Shown: one piece after another, positions 17,529 to 27,099 of the stretch
How positions within the stretch are numbered: position 1 is the first letter of the stretch
Layout: every line of letters begins with the position of its first letter
Assembly: GCA_027488975.1 (NCBI GenBank)
Contig: JAIYAQ010000010.1
Coordinates: forward strand, 1 to 64,000
Direction of reading: 5' to 3'
Length of the DNA: 64,000 nucleotides
Source: Cyanobium sp. E1_MAG_00006
GTDB lineage: Bacteria > Cyanobacteriota > Cyanobacteriia > PCC-6307 > Cyanobiaceae
The notes under the pieces: model-generated
The model's database searches: none
Told to the model about the DNA's origin: nothing
The model's input: the letters and a program-made list of their open reading frames with translations, nothing else
Program-made: the position numbers and the translations under genes

Positions 17529-18190
17529 ACCCCCTCCACCGGACTGGTGGGATAGAGCGGCAACACCGGCTGCCAGGGGCCCGGTAGGGCCGTGGCATGG
17601 GCCAACTGGCCCAGCCGCAGCAGTTCGGCGGCATCGGCTTCCGGATCCACCACAGCCAGCAGCGCGGGATCAGCCGCCGCTCCCTGCCACGGCAACGGAT
17701 CCCCCGGCCGGAACAGCCGCGGCACCTGCAGCTCCGCCATGCCGCCGAAGGCCTGGGGATCGGGGCCATAGCAGCCGGCCACCGTGCCACGACGCGGCAG
17801 CTCCTGCTGCAGCCAGAAGCGAGCCCGGCCAGCCATGGGCCCCTGCGGGGCTGCCAAACGGCGGGCCATCAACAGAAAACTGCTGCTGCCATGCAGCGGA
17901 ATCGCAAGCTGCTGGGCCAGGGTGCGGGCAAGCACCAGGGTGAGGCGGGTGCCGGTGAAGCCTCCCGGGCCGGTGGCCACGATCAGCCGCCCCAACTGCG
18001 GCCAGCGGTCTGCCGGCAGCAGCTGCTCAACACAGGCGAAGAGATCGTTGGAGAGCCGCCGGCCGAGGGGGAAGCTCAGCAGCTGGAGCGGGCCGGCCTC
18101 CTCCTCCGGGCCCGGCAGGGTCTGCAGCCCCACGGCCAGGGTTTCACTGGAGCTGTGCAGGGCCAGCAGCAACGATGGGCCGGCACTCAT
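17525..18190 (-). CDS. tsaB: tRNA threonylcarbamoyladenosine biosynthesis protein TsaB
   Basis: TsaB is the non-catalytic ASKHA partner of TsaD in making the universal t6A37 modification of ANN-decoding tRNAs. The 221-residue protein starts MSAGPSLLLALHSSSETLAVGL and has the family loop IVATGPGGFTGTRLTLVLARTLAQQL. An upstream in-frame start would run into ycf34, so I chose the ATG at 18190, which overlaps the ycf34 stop by 4 bp. The C-terminal half is poorly conserved, as usual for TsaB. Confidence 0.88.
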   Translation of the reverse strand: MSAGPSLLLALHSSSETLAVGLQTLPGPEEEAGPLQLLSFPLGRRLSNDLFACVEQLLPADRWPQLGRLIVATGPGGFTGTRLTLVLARTLAQQLAIPLHGSSSFLLMARRLAAPQGPMAGRARFWLQQELPRRGTVAGCYGPDPQAFGGMAELQVPRLFRPGDPLPWQGAAADPALLAVVDPEADAAELLRLGQLAHATALPGPWQPVLPLYPTSPVEGV

Positions 18191-18438
18191 GTGGGCACCA
18201 CCAGGCCAGGGCAGAGCCGCTGCGAGCGGCCAGGGTCGGCCACGAAGCTGCCACAGGCGCGCACATCCCACTCCACACCCACCTGCCCATCGGGCAGATC
18301 AAGCACCTGCACGTGGATACGGGGCTGTTCGGGCTGGAACACAGGGTGTGCGCTCAGATGTGGCACACCGTGCTGGCGCTCGACCGCGTGGTAGGCCTGG
18401 CACTGGTCGACCCAGCGGCAGTCCACGCAGATGCACAT
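18187..18438 (-). CDS. ycf34: Ycf34 iron-sulfur protein
   Basis: Ycf34 is a small protein conserved in cyanobacteria and red-algal plastids; in Synechocystis it is reported to bind an Fe-S cluster and influence photosynthetic acclimation. This 83-residue copy begins MCICVDCRWVDQCQAYHAVE, so Cys2, Cys4, Cys7 and Cys13 are clustered, with further cysteines in VRACGSF and RLCPGL. The start at 18438 overlaps the start region of the divergent cca gene by up to 8 bp, so the two 5' ends compete for the same sequence. Confidence 0.92.
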   Translation of the reverse strand: MCICVDCRWVDQCQAYHAVERQHGVPHLSAHPVFQPEQPRIHVQVLDLPDGQVGVEWDVRACGSFVADPGRSQRLCPGLVVPT

Positions 18439-19717
18439 GCCCGGAGCCGGTGCGGATGGCGCCATTGTGGCCTGGCATCGCCTGGCCGCGCAGCGCTGGC
18501 CCATCCCCCTGGAGGCTTTCCCACCGGGCACGGCTCTGGTGGGCGGGGCCGTGCGCGATGCCCTGCTCGACCGCCTGGGGCCGATGCCGGACCTGGATCT
18601 GGTGGTGCCAGGAGATGCGGTGGCCGTGAGCCGGCAATTGCGGCGGCGCCACGGCGGCAGTGCCGTGGTGCTCGATGCGGAGCGCTCGATCGCCCGGCTG
18701 GTGGTGCAGGGCTGGAGCCTCGACCTGGCCCGGCAGGAAGGCGACAGTCTCAGTGCCGATCTGCACCGCCGCGATTACACGATCAACGCCATGGCCCTGC
18801 CGCTGGCGGAACCGCACACGCTGGTGGATCCACTGGGTGGAGCCGCCCACCTGGCAGCTGGCGAGCTGGTGGCGGTCGCCGAGGCCAACCTGCTGGATGA
18901 TCCCCTGCGGTTGCTGCGGGGCCTGCGACTGGCCAGCGAACTGGGGTTCCGGCTGGAGCCCCGCACCCATGCCTGGATCCTGCAGCACAGCCCACGGATG
19001 AGGGGTGTGGCCGGCGAGCGGGTCCTGGCGGAACTGGAGAAGCTCGCCACTGCTCCGGCTGGGCATCGTGGCCTGGCTGAGGTGCTCAACAGCGACCTTC
19101 TGCTTCCCTGGCTGGGCGCAGGCAGCGACCAGGAGCGTCGCAACGCTCTGGCCTTACTGGATCGCCTCAGCCTGGAACACAGCCGGCAGCTGCAGCTCAC
19201 CGCGGCGGAAGCGGCGGCGGCCCTGCCGCTGGCGAGGCTGGCGGCCCTGCTCGACGGCGCGGCCCTGCAGGCGCTGCGCAGCAGCCGTCGGCTGCAGCAG
19301 CGGGTGGAGCGACTGCGGCACTGGCAGACCCGACTGGGCCACACCGATGCGATGGGCAGCGCGGCGGCCCTGTCGGAGACCGAGCGTCTGCAGCTGCATC
19401 GCCAGCTGGAGGAGGATCTGCCCGCCCTGCTGCTGGGCTGGCCGGAGCCGGAGCGAGAGGCGGCGGCGGCGGGCTGGCTGGAGCGCTGGCGCAACCCGCG
19501 CGACCCACTCTTCCATCCACGCGCCGCGATCGATGGGGGCAGCCTGCAGCGTGAGCTGCAGCTGCGGCCCTCCCCGCAGCTGGGGGCATTGCTCGATCAC
19601 CTGATGCTCGAGCAGGCCTTCGGGCGGCTGCAGGAACGCGGCGAGGTGCTGGAGCGGGCGCGGCAGTGGCTCGACGCCGAGGCCAACGATGGCGGAATGG
19701 CCCCCTGCCGTGATTAA
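18431..19717 (+). CDS. CCA-adding tRNA nucleotidyltransferase / poly(A) polymerase family
   Basis: The class II nucleotidyltransferase head is clear: ALVGGAVRDALL (GG at 38-39), DLDLVVPG with the metal-binding aspartates (54 and 56), RRDYTINAMALPL and DDPLRLLRGLRLASELGF. Such enzymes add CCA, or parts of it, to tRNA 3' ends; the tRNA-Asn here lacks an encoded CCA, so such an activity is needed. The C-terminal half (about 230-428) is Leu/Arg-rich and helical. Start ATG 18431 or 18437 lies inside the ycf34 start region on the other strand. Whether it is a full CCA enzyme or only CC- or A-adding is not decidable here. Confidence 0.88.
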   Translation: MHMPGAGADGAIVAWHRLAAQRWPIPLEAFPPGTALVGGAVRDALLDRLGPMPDLDLVVPGDAVAVSRQLRRRHGGSAVVLDAERSIARLVVQGWSLDLARQEGDSLSADLHRRDYTINAMALPLAEPHTLVDPLGGAAHLAAGELVAVAEANLLDDPLRLLRGLRLASELGFRLEPRTHAWILQHSPRMRGVAGERVLAELEKLATAPAGHRGLAEVLNSDLLLPWLGAGSDQERRNALALLDRLSLEHSRQLQLTAAEAAAALPLARLAALLDGAALQALRSSRRLQQRVERLRHWQTRLGHTDAMGSAAALSETERLQLHRQLEEDLPALLLGWPEPEREAAAAGWLERWRNPRDPLFHPRAAIDGGSLQRELQLRPSPQLGALLDHLMLEQAFGRLQERGEVLERARQWLDAEANDGGMAPCRD

Positions 19718-19941
19718 CTTCTCAGGCAAAGGCGTTTTTACGACCTGATTCGCGCCAGTTAGGGTCGCGCCACCTCGGTCAGCTTCGGAACCACGATCAC
19801 GTCAAGGCGATCGCATCCGTTCAGCACCAAGCACACGACATTGCACACGGAAGTCGGGATTTCGGCACGCCGCGTCAGTCAGTGAATCGACAGTGACCCC
19901 GACCAGCCCGCAAACCAACCCGTTCCCCTCTTCCGAATCCC

Positions 19942-20370
19942 ATGAGCGTTCGTCTGTACGTCGGCAACCTGCCGCAGAGCTTTGATGCCAAGGAGCTTGA
20001 GGCCCTGTTCGCCTCCGTGGGTGAGGGCATCCGCTTCAAAGCCGTGCAGGACCGCGAGACAGGCGCCGGCCGCGGTTTCGGCTTCGCCAACATCGACGAC
20101 GAGAAGCTCGCTGATGCGGTGATCGAACAGCTCAATGGCCGTGATTTCGGCGGCAACGCCCTGCGCATCGAGCGCTCCGAGCGTCGCGATGAGCGTCGCG
20201 GCAACGACCGCCGCCCCGGCAGCCCTGCAGGCGCCCCCAGCCCTGCCCGCAAGGCCGTGAACAAGGTGGTGCACAGCGACGACGTTGTGGAGGGTGCTCC
20301 CGACCCCCGCTGGGCCGGTGAACTGGCCAAGCTGCGCAGCCTGCTGGACAACCAGAAGGCTGCGGTCTGA
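19942..20370 (+). CDS. RRM-type RNA-binding protein
   Basis: A single RNA recognition motif at about residues 3-82, with RNP2 LYVGNL (5-10) and RNP1 RGFGFANI (44-51). The C-terminal tail (about 85-142) is basic and Pro/Gly/Ala-rich at first, then has a helical end (GELAKLRSLLDNQ). Cyanobacterial Rbp proteins of this type are often cold-induced and affect mRNA localisation or stability; the function of this copy is inferred from family only. It follows a 224-bp leader without a recognisable gene, consistent with post-transcriptional control. Confidence 0.93.
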   Translation: MSVRLYVGNLPQSFDAKELEALFASVGEGIRFKAVQDRETGAGRGFGFANIDDEKLADAVIEQLNGRDFGGNALRIERSERRDERRGNDRRPGSPAGAPSPARKAVNKVVHSDDVVEGAPDPRWAGELAKLRSLLDNQKAAV

Positions 20371-20417
20371 CTCCAGTCGACCTGAACACGCCACAGACGC
20401 AGGGCGCTGCGCCAGCC

Positions 20418-21425
20418 ATGCAGGAGCAGTTCTGGACTTGGCGCGGCCAGCGCATCGCCTACACCCGGATCGCCCCGGCGCAACCGGCAGACGCGTCGAT
20501 CCCTCTGAACGGCCCCCCGCAAGGGAGGGCCGTTCTCTGCATTCATGGATTCGGGGCCAACAAGGGCCACTGGCGCCACAACCTTCAGGCGCTTGCAGGG
20601 AGCGGCCGCTTGGCTGCAACGGTGTATGCCATCGATCTGCTGGGCTTCGGCAACAGCAGCAAGCCCCTCTCCCAGCTGAGCGGCGAAACACCCCTGCCGG
20701 GCGCTGTTCGCTACGGCTTCGATCTCTGGGCCGAGCAGATCGTTGACTTCTGCCGAGAGGTGATCGGCCTTGGCGCCCCTACAGCCACGTCAGAGCCCAT
20801 CCAGCTGCAGCTGATCGGCAACTCCATCGGCGGGGTGGTGGCGCTCAACGCCGCCCGGCTGCTGCTGGAGCGAGGGCTGAACCCGCAGCAGCTGATCCTG
20901 ATCGATTGCGCCGAGCGCGAACTCGACCTGAAGCGGCTGGCTGAGCAGCCATGGCCGGCCCGGCTGGGGCGCCCCCTGCTAATGGCCGTGGTGCGGCAGC
21001 GCTGGCTGGTGGGCGGTCTGTTCGGGTGGCTGGCCCGTGCCTCCGTGGTGCGCCAGGTGCTGCTGCAGGCCTACCCCACCGGCCGCAACGTGGATGCCGA
21101 GCTGGTGGAGCTGCTGCTGGGGCCAAGCCGCGATCCCGGAGCACGCGAGAGCTTCCGCGGCTTCGTGAATCTGTTCGACGACTGGCTGGCCCCGCAGCTG
21201 CTCGCAGTGCTGAGCCAGCAGGATCCGGCTGCTGTGCCGGTCCGGCTGCTTTGGGGTGCGGCAGATCCCTGGGAACCCTTGGCCGAAGCGCAGCGCTGGC
21301 GGACCGCGTTCGCCTGCGTCCAGGAGCTGACCATGCTGCCCGGCCTGGGGCACTGCCCCCACGACGAAGCCCCGGAGCTGGTGAATCCGATTCTTCAGGC
21401 CTGGCTCGAGTCGGGCTGGCGCTAA
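20418..21425 (+). CDS. Alpha/beta-fold hydrolase
   Basis: A 335-residue alpha/beta hydrolase with oxyanion-hole HGFGANKGHWRHN, the DLLGFGNSSKP strand-turn, nucleophile elbow GNSIGG (Ser in LIGNSIGGVVALNAARLLL), an acidic residue in LLWGAADPWEP and the catalytic His in LPGLGHCPHDEAPE. Ser-Asp-His is therefore complete. The substrate is unknown; similar cyanobacterial proteins are only annotated at family level. It begins 47 bp after the RRM gene on the same strand and converges with crtB across a 49-bp gap that carries a triplicated 12-mer. Confidence 0.85.
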   Translation: MQEQFWTWRGQRIAYTRIAPAQPADASIPLNGPPQGRAVLCIHGFGANKGHWRHNLQALAGSGRLAATVYAIDLLGFGNSSKPLSQLSGETPLPGAVRYGFDLWAEQIVDFCREVIGLGAPTATSEPIQLQLIGNSIGGVVALNAARLLLERGLNPQQLILIDCAERELDLKRLAEQPWPARLGRPLLMAVVRQRWLVGGLFGWLARASVVRQVLLQAYPTGRNVDAELVELLLGPSRDPGARESFRGFVNLFDDWLAPQLLAVLSQQDPAAVPVRLLWGAADPWEPLAEAQRWRTAFACVQELTMLPGLGHCPHDEAPELVNPILQAWLESGWR

Positions 21426-21488
21426 CGCGCTGGGATCAGGGAAAGGCGCTAAAGCGAGGACGCACCGGAAGGCGCTAACGCGCCTGGG
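21418..21488. repeat. Three copies of GGCGCTAAMGCG at a convergent junction
   Basis: GGCGCTAACGCG begins at 21418, GGCGCTAAAGCG at 21445 and GGCGCTAACGCG at 21471. The first copy contains the hydrolase stop TAA (21423-21425) and the last contains the complement of the crtB stop TAG (21475-21477). The repeat fills the short gap between two convergent genes. Confidence 0.8.
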
Positions 21489-22404
21489 CAATCACGAACG
21501 AGCGAGGCAGGTCGAGGAACTTGCCGGAGGTGGGCACGTAAGCCCGGTGATTGAACACGTCGTAATCGAGCTCTTCGATCACATCGAGGATGCCGCGGTA
21601 GAGGCGAAGGGAGGCCCACACCGGCCAGCGGGCATCCGGGGCCAGCCAGCGCACTCCCGCTTCGGAGCGGGCGAACCAATCGCGGGCGCGGGCCAGCTGA
21701 AAGCGCATCAGCTCACGCCAGCTCTCGTTGAGGGTGCCCGCCAGCAGGTCCGCTTCGCTGTAGCCGAAGCGGGCGAGATCCTCCTGAGGCAGGTAGATAC
21801 GGCCGCGAGCCCTGTCCTCGCCCACATCCCGCAGAATGTTGGTGAGCTGGTTGGCGATGCCGAGAGCCACGGCCGCTTCGCTGGTATCCGGCCGCTCGCT
21901 CCACGGGGCCGATGTGTAGGCAGGATCGACACCCATCACCTCCTGGGTCATCAGTCCCACCGTGCCGGCCACGCGGTAGCAGTAGAGGTGCAGCTGCTCG
22001 AAGCTGGCGTAGCGGGTGGTGGTGAGATCCATCCGCATGCCCTCGATCATGTCGAGATAGGGCTGCAGCGGCTGGGGGTAGCGCTCGAGGGTGTCCACCA
22101 TCACCCGATCGAGGCCATCGCGAACCTTGCCGAGGAACAACTCGCGGGTGCGCTGCTCCCAGGCATCGAGCCGGGCCGCCAGCTCCTCAACCGGCCGCGC
22201 CATCGCCTCCGGGCTGTCCATCAGCTCATCGGTGCGGCGGCACCACACGTAGATCGCCCAGATGGCACGGCGCTTGGCCGGGGGCATCAGCAAGGTGCCG
22301 AGATAGAAGGTCTTGGCCCACTCGGCCGTTTCGCGGCGACAGGCCTCGTATGCCTCCTCGAGGGAGGGAATCGTGGCGCCGGTGGCAAGGAGAGCGGCCA
22401 GCAC
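21475..22404 (-). CDS. crtB: Phytoene synthase
   Basis: CrtB condenses two geranylgeranyl diphosphates to phytoene, the first committed carotenoid step. The 309-residue protein has AEWAKTFYLGTLLMP, the first Asp-rich motif in YVWCRRTDELMDSP, YCYRVAGTVGLM, and the second Asp-rich motif in LTNILRDVGEDRARGRIYLP. The GTG at 22404 is 3 bp after the crtP stop, so crtP-crtB form an operon, the standard cyanobacterial order. Confidence 0.97.
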   Translation of the reverse strand: MLAALLATGATIPSLEEAYEACRRETAEWAKTFYLGTLLMPPAKRRAIWAIYVWCRRTDELMDSPEAMARPVEELAARLDAWEQRTRELFLGKVRDGLDRVMVDTLERYPQPLQPYLDMIEGMRMDLTTTRYASFEQLHLYCYRVAGTVGLMTQEVMGVDPAYTSAPWSERPDTSEAAVALGIANQLTNILRDVGEDRARGRIYLPQEDLARFGYSEADLLAGTLNESWRELMRFQLARARDWFARSEAGVRWLAPDARWPVWASLRLYRGILDVIEELDYDVFNHRAYVPTSGKFLDLPRSFVIAQAR

Positions 22405-22407
22405 CGA

Positions 22408-23832
<1,425 letters not shown>

Positions 23833-24037
23833 TCAGGAGGCAACCTTAAGAGGCCCGCTCCCACCACCGGGCGCGCCACGCCATCCACAGGATGAAACGG
23901 CCGTACGAACCGTCCGGCACGCGCGCTTCCTAGAGTCGGTCCATGTGGTCGCTGGGTTCGCAGCTCAGACGCTCTTGCCCGCGCCGACCTCCAGCAGCAC
24001 CGCACACACCAGCACCGCCCCCAGCGCCGCCACCTCC

Positions 24038-24385
24038 ATGGCCGACACCCTGATCAAGTCCACCACCCGCCACGTGCGCCTGTTCACGGCCCGGGTGGAG
24101 AACGGTCAGTTGGTGGCTGATGCCAGCCAGCTCACCCTTGATCTCGACCCGGACAACGAATTTCTCTGGGATGCCAGCAGCCAGGAGGCTGTGCAGCAGC
24201 GTTTCCGCGAGCTCGTGGAGGCCCACGCCGGCGCCGACCTCACCGACTACAACCTGCGCCGCATCGGTTCGGAGCTCGAGGGCACGATCCGGCAGCTGCT
24301 CCAGGCCGGCCAGCTGCGCTACAACCCGGATTGCCGGGTGCTGAACTACTCGATGGGCCTGCCCCAGAGCCCCGCAACGGCATGA
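24038..24385 (+). CDS. ndhM: NDH-1 subunit M
   Basis: NdhM is a peripheral oxygenic-photosynthesis-specific subunit of the NAD(P)H-quinone oxidoreductase-like complex. The 115-residue product begins [20 protein letters not shown] and contains [35 protein letters not shown] and [15 protein letters not shown], all typical. The reading frame stays open 267 bp upstream, but the ATG at 24038 gives the family N-terminus. The ATGA overlap couples it to the DUF3172 gene. Confidence 0.95.
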   Translation: MADTLIKSTTRHVRLFTARVENGQLVADASQLTLDLDPDNEFLWDASSQEAVQQRFRELVEAHAGADLTDYNLRRIGSELEGTIRQLLQAGQLRYNPDCRVLNYSMGLPQSPATA

Positions 24386-25107
24386 GCCGATCCCCCTACG
24401 GCCGCAGCGATTACCGCGGGCGAGATCCTGAGCAGGACCGCTACGACAGACAACCGCGCAGCCGCGAGGCGGCCGGAGCTGGCCGCTGGGGACGGAACGA
24501 CGACCTCTACGACGACCCGGCCAGCGGCCGGCGCGGTGGACGCAACCGCTCAGGTGGCGGCGGCGGTCCCGGTGGCGGCCCCGGCGGTCCCCAGGGCGGC
24601 GGTCCTGGCGGCATGGGGTCGTTTCAGTTCAATGTGGCCACCGTGGCGGTGCTGGCCGGTGTGCTGATCGTGGGCATCGGCATCGGCACCGGTCTGTCCA
24701 GCACCACCCAGGGCGACCAGGGCAACATCGCCAGCTCGCAGCAGCTGGATATGGCCGTGCCCGATCCGGAGTTCTGCCGCCAGTGGGGTGCCAGCGCCTT
24801 CGTGATGGACATCGAGCTCTACACCACGATGAACCCCAGTTCCAGCTTCGTGACCCAGCCCGCTCTCAAACCGGGCTGCGTGATCCGCCGCGAGAACTGG
24901 AGCGTGTTGCAGAAGGAGGGCGCTGTGACCGCCGAGCAGATGCGGCAGTGCAAGCAGCGGATGAACACCTTCGCCTACATCGGCTCGGTGAAGGACAAGC
25001 CGATCGTGCGCTGCGTCTACCAGACCGACATCACCGAGAACAAGTTCCTGACCAAGGGCGTGGCCGACGACACAGTTGGCGTGACCCCGGAAGCCGATCA
25101 GTTCTGA
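24382..25107 (+). CDS. DUF3172 family membrane protein
   Basis: A 241-residue cyanobacterial protein. The first 70 residues are hydrophilic and Arg/Asp/Tyr-rich, followed by a Gly/Pro-rich low-complexity run (about 55-78), one transmembrane helix (about 84-105, [21 protein letters not shown]) and a conserved soluble domain with [35 protein letters not shown] and [11 protein letters not shown]. Three or four cysteines could form disulfides if the domain is extracytosolic. The function is unknown; its ATGA overlap with ndhM suggests a role near NDH-1 or the thylakoid, which is inference. Confidence 0.85.
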   Translation: MSRSPYGRSDYRGRDPEQDRYDRQPRSREAAGAGRWGRNDDLYDDPASGRRGGRNRSGGGGGPGGGPGGPQGGGPGGMGSFQFNVATVAVLAGVLIVGIGIGTGLSSTTQGDQGNIASSQQLDMAVPDPEFCRQWGASAFVMDIELYTTMNPSSSFVTQPALKPGCVIRRENWSVLQKEGAVTAEQMRQCKQRMNTFAYIGSVKDKPIVRCVYQTDITENKFLTKGVADDTVGVTPEADQF

Positions 25108-25139
25108 TCAGCCCTGACCAGAACTCTTCAGAACTGATC
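25096..25139. repeat. Inverted repeat at the DUF3172/rbcR convergent junction
   Basis: GATCAGTTCTGA (25096-25107) is perfectly complementary to TCAGAACTGATC (25128-25139), with a 20-bp spacer that offers an alternative shorter stem (AGTTCTG 25100-25106 with CAGAACT 25119-25125). The arms carry the DUF3172 stop and most of the rbcR stop codon. It may act as a bidirectional terminator, though no T-tract follows. Confidence 0.7.
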
Positions 25140-26133
25140 AGACCGTCGCGGCCGGCTCCTCGGCGGCGACCGGCGGCTGGTTCTGCAGCAGTGGCCGGCG
25201 CAGGGGGCTGTCCGGGCTGGCGAACACCGGCAGGATCTCGCGGCGGAAGGCTTCAGCGGCCCGCGAGCAATAGCGCGCCGGGTGGGTGATCAGCTTGAGC
25301 TGGCGGCGCACGGAGAGATCCGCCAGGGCAGGCCGATACAGGCTGCCCGCCGCCAGCTCCCGTTCGATCGACACCACCGGCAGGAAAGCGGCCCCGAGGC
25401 CGCTCTGAACAGCGTTCTTGATCGCCTCGAACGAGTTGAGCTCCATCTCGATCTTCAGGCGCGCCACATCAAGGCCGGAGCGAGCCAGCAGCTGGTCCAC
25501 CATCTTGCGGGTGGTGGACTGGGCATCCAGGCAAACAAAGCCCAGCCGGTAGAGGTCGTCCTTGCTGAGTTCCGGCAGGCGCGCCAGGGGGTGCTTGGTG
25601 GGCAGCACCAGGGCGAGCTCATCGCTGGCGTAGGGCACCACCTGCAGCAGCTCGTTGAGGTCGGCCGGCAGTTCACCGCCGATGATCGCCAGGTCGACCT
25701 GACCGTTGGCCACGCTCCAGCCCGTGCGCCGGGTGCTGTGCACCTGCAGCTGCACCGCCACCTCCGGGTACTTCTGGCGGAACAGCCCGATCATGCGCGG
25801 CATCAGATAGGTGCCGGTGGTCTGACTGGCGCCGACGATCAGGGAGCCGCCGCGCAGGTTGTGCAAATCATCGAGCGCTCGGCAGGCCTCCTGGCACTGG
25901 CTGAGGATCCGATCGCAGTAGCTCAGCAGCAGGTGGCCCGCTTCGGTGAGCTGCGCCTTGCGGCCACCCCGGTCGAACAGGGAGACATCCAGCTGTTTCT
26001 CCAGGTTCTGGATCTGGAGACTGACCGCCGGCTGCGTCACATACAGGCTGTCGGCCGCCTTCTTGAAACTGCCCTCGCTGGCGATGGCCCGCAGGATGCG
26101 CAGCTGGTCGAGGGTGAACGGCAGGTCAGCCAT
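25138..26133 (-). CDS. rbcR: LysR-family regulator RbcR
   Basis: RbcR (Ycf30-type) regulates Calvin-cycle genes such as rbcLS in cyanobacteria and algal plastids. The 331-residue protein starts [53 protein letters not shown], a full LysR helix-turn-helix (about 8-65), followed by the effector-binding domain ([24 protein letters not shown] onward). The ATG at 26133 is chosen because the upstream in-frame residues are Arg/Pro-rich and unconserved. It is divergent from the NnrU/Z-ISO gene. Confidence 0.93.
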   Translation of the reverse strand: MADLPFTLDQLRILRAIASEGSFKKAADSLYVTQPAVSLQIQNLEKQLDVSLFDRGGRKAQLTEAGHLLLSYCDRILSQCQEACRALDDLHNLRGGSLIVGASQTTGTYLMPRMIGLFRQKYPEVAVQLQVHSTRRTGWSVANGQVDLAIIGGELPADLNELLQVVPYASDELALVLPTKHPLARLPELSKDDLYRLGFVCLDAQSTTRKMVDQLLARSGLDVARLKIEMELNSFEAIKNAVQSGLGAAFLPVVSIERELAAGSLYRPALADLSVRRQLKLITHPARYCSRAAEAFRREILPVFASPDSPLRRPLLQNQPPVAAEEPAATV

Positions 26134-26267
26134 GAAGGGCGGCCATGGGGGATCGCGGGGCGCTCTCCGGCTCGAGCGATGAACTTTAGGAGCCTCCCCA
26201 GGGATTGGGCGGCCGGGCTGAGGGCGGACCCATTTCGCCACAATCGCCCCACTCCCGCGCCGCCGGC

Positions 26268-27005
26268 ATGGACGCCACCAACCCCCACCACAGCAGCTGG
26301 GTGATGCTCGCTCTTCTGCTGGCCTTCGCCGTGGTGCACAGCGGCGGCGCCTCCCTGCGGGTCTGGGGGGTGGAGCGCATCGGCGAGCGGGCCTGGCGCC
26401 TGCTGTTCGCCGCCGTGAGCATTCCCTCAGCCGTGATCGTGATCGGCTACTTCCTGGCCCACCGCTACGACGGCGTGCGCCTCTGGAACCTGCAGGACCA
26501 GCCCTGGATCGTGCCGCTGGTCTGGAGCGGCACCGCCATCAGCTTTCTGTTCCTCTATCCGGCCACCTACAACCTGCTGGAAATCCCGGCGGTGCTCAAG
26601 CCGCAGGTGCGGCTCTACGCCACGGGAATCATCCGCATCAGCCGCCATCCGCAGGCGGTCGGTCAGATCCTCTGGTGTGTCACCCACCTGCTCTGGATCG
26701 GCAGCAGCTTCATGGTGGCGGCCTGCATCGGCCTGATCGCACATCACCTCTTCGCCGTCTGGAACGGTGATCGCCGCCTGGCCAATCGCTTCGGGCCCGC
26801 CTTTGAGGAGCTGAAGGCCAGCACCTCCGTGATCCCGTTCCGGGCGGTGCTCGATGGCCGCCAGCAGCTTGTGCCGAACGAGTTCCTGCGGCCGGCCCAG
26901 CTGGGCATCGCCATCTCCATCGGCGTGTTCTGGTGGGCCCATCGCTTCATCGGTGCCGGCGCCACCGCCTTCAGCCGCACCGGCCTGGCCCACTGGCTGG
27001 GCTGA
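26268..27005 (+). CDS. NnrU / 15-cis-zeta-carotene isomerase (Z-ISO) family membrane protein
   Basis: A polytopic membrane protein of 245 residues with about six hydrophobic segments, including [21 protein letters not shown] and [22 protein letters not shown]. Conserved histidines lie in [16 protein letters not shown] and [10 protein letters not shown]. NnrU and Z-ISO share this fold; Z-ISO is a haem-dependent isomerase that acts between phytoene desaturase and zeta-carotene desaturase. Its position a few genes from crtP-crtB favours a carotenoid role over nitric-oxide metabolism. The ATG at 26268 precedes the first conserved helix. Family assignment is firm; the exact reaction is inferred. 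Confidence 0.83.
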   Translation: MDATNPHHSSWVMLALLLAFAVVHSGGASLRVWGVERIGERAWRLLFAAVSIPSAVIVIGYFLAHRYDGVRLWNLQDQPWIVPLVWSGTAISFLFLYPATYNLLEIPAVLKPQVRLYATGIIRISRHPQAVGQILWCVTHLLWIGSSFMVAACIGLIAHHLFAVWNGDRRLANRFGPAFEELKASTSVIPFRAVLDGRQQLVPNEFLRPAQLGIAISIGVFWWAHRFIGAGATAFSRTGLAHWLG

Positions 27006-27099
27006 TGTGCTGTAAAGAACACCCATGCAACGGCACCCACACAGCAACGAGACGGCCACGCCGGTCTGCCTACACTCGGCCTGACTGCCTCAGCGTCGG

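Noticed and set aside
19718-19941. A small gene in the leader of the RRM protein
   Set aside because: Only short open frames with no family resemblance; treated as a 5' leader.
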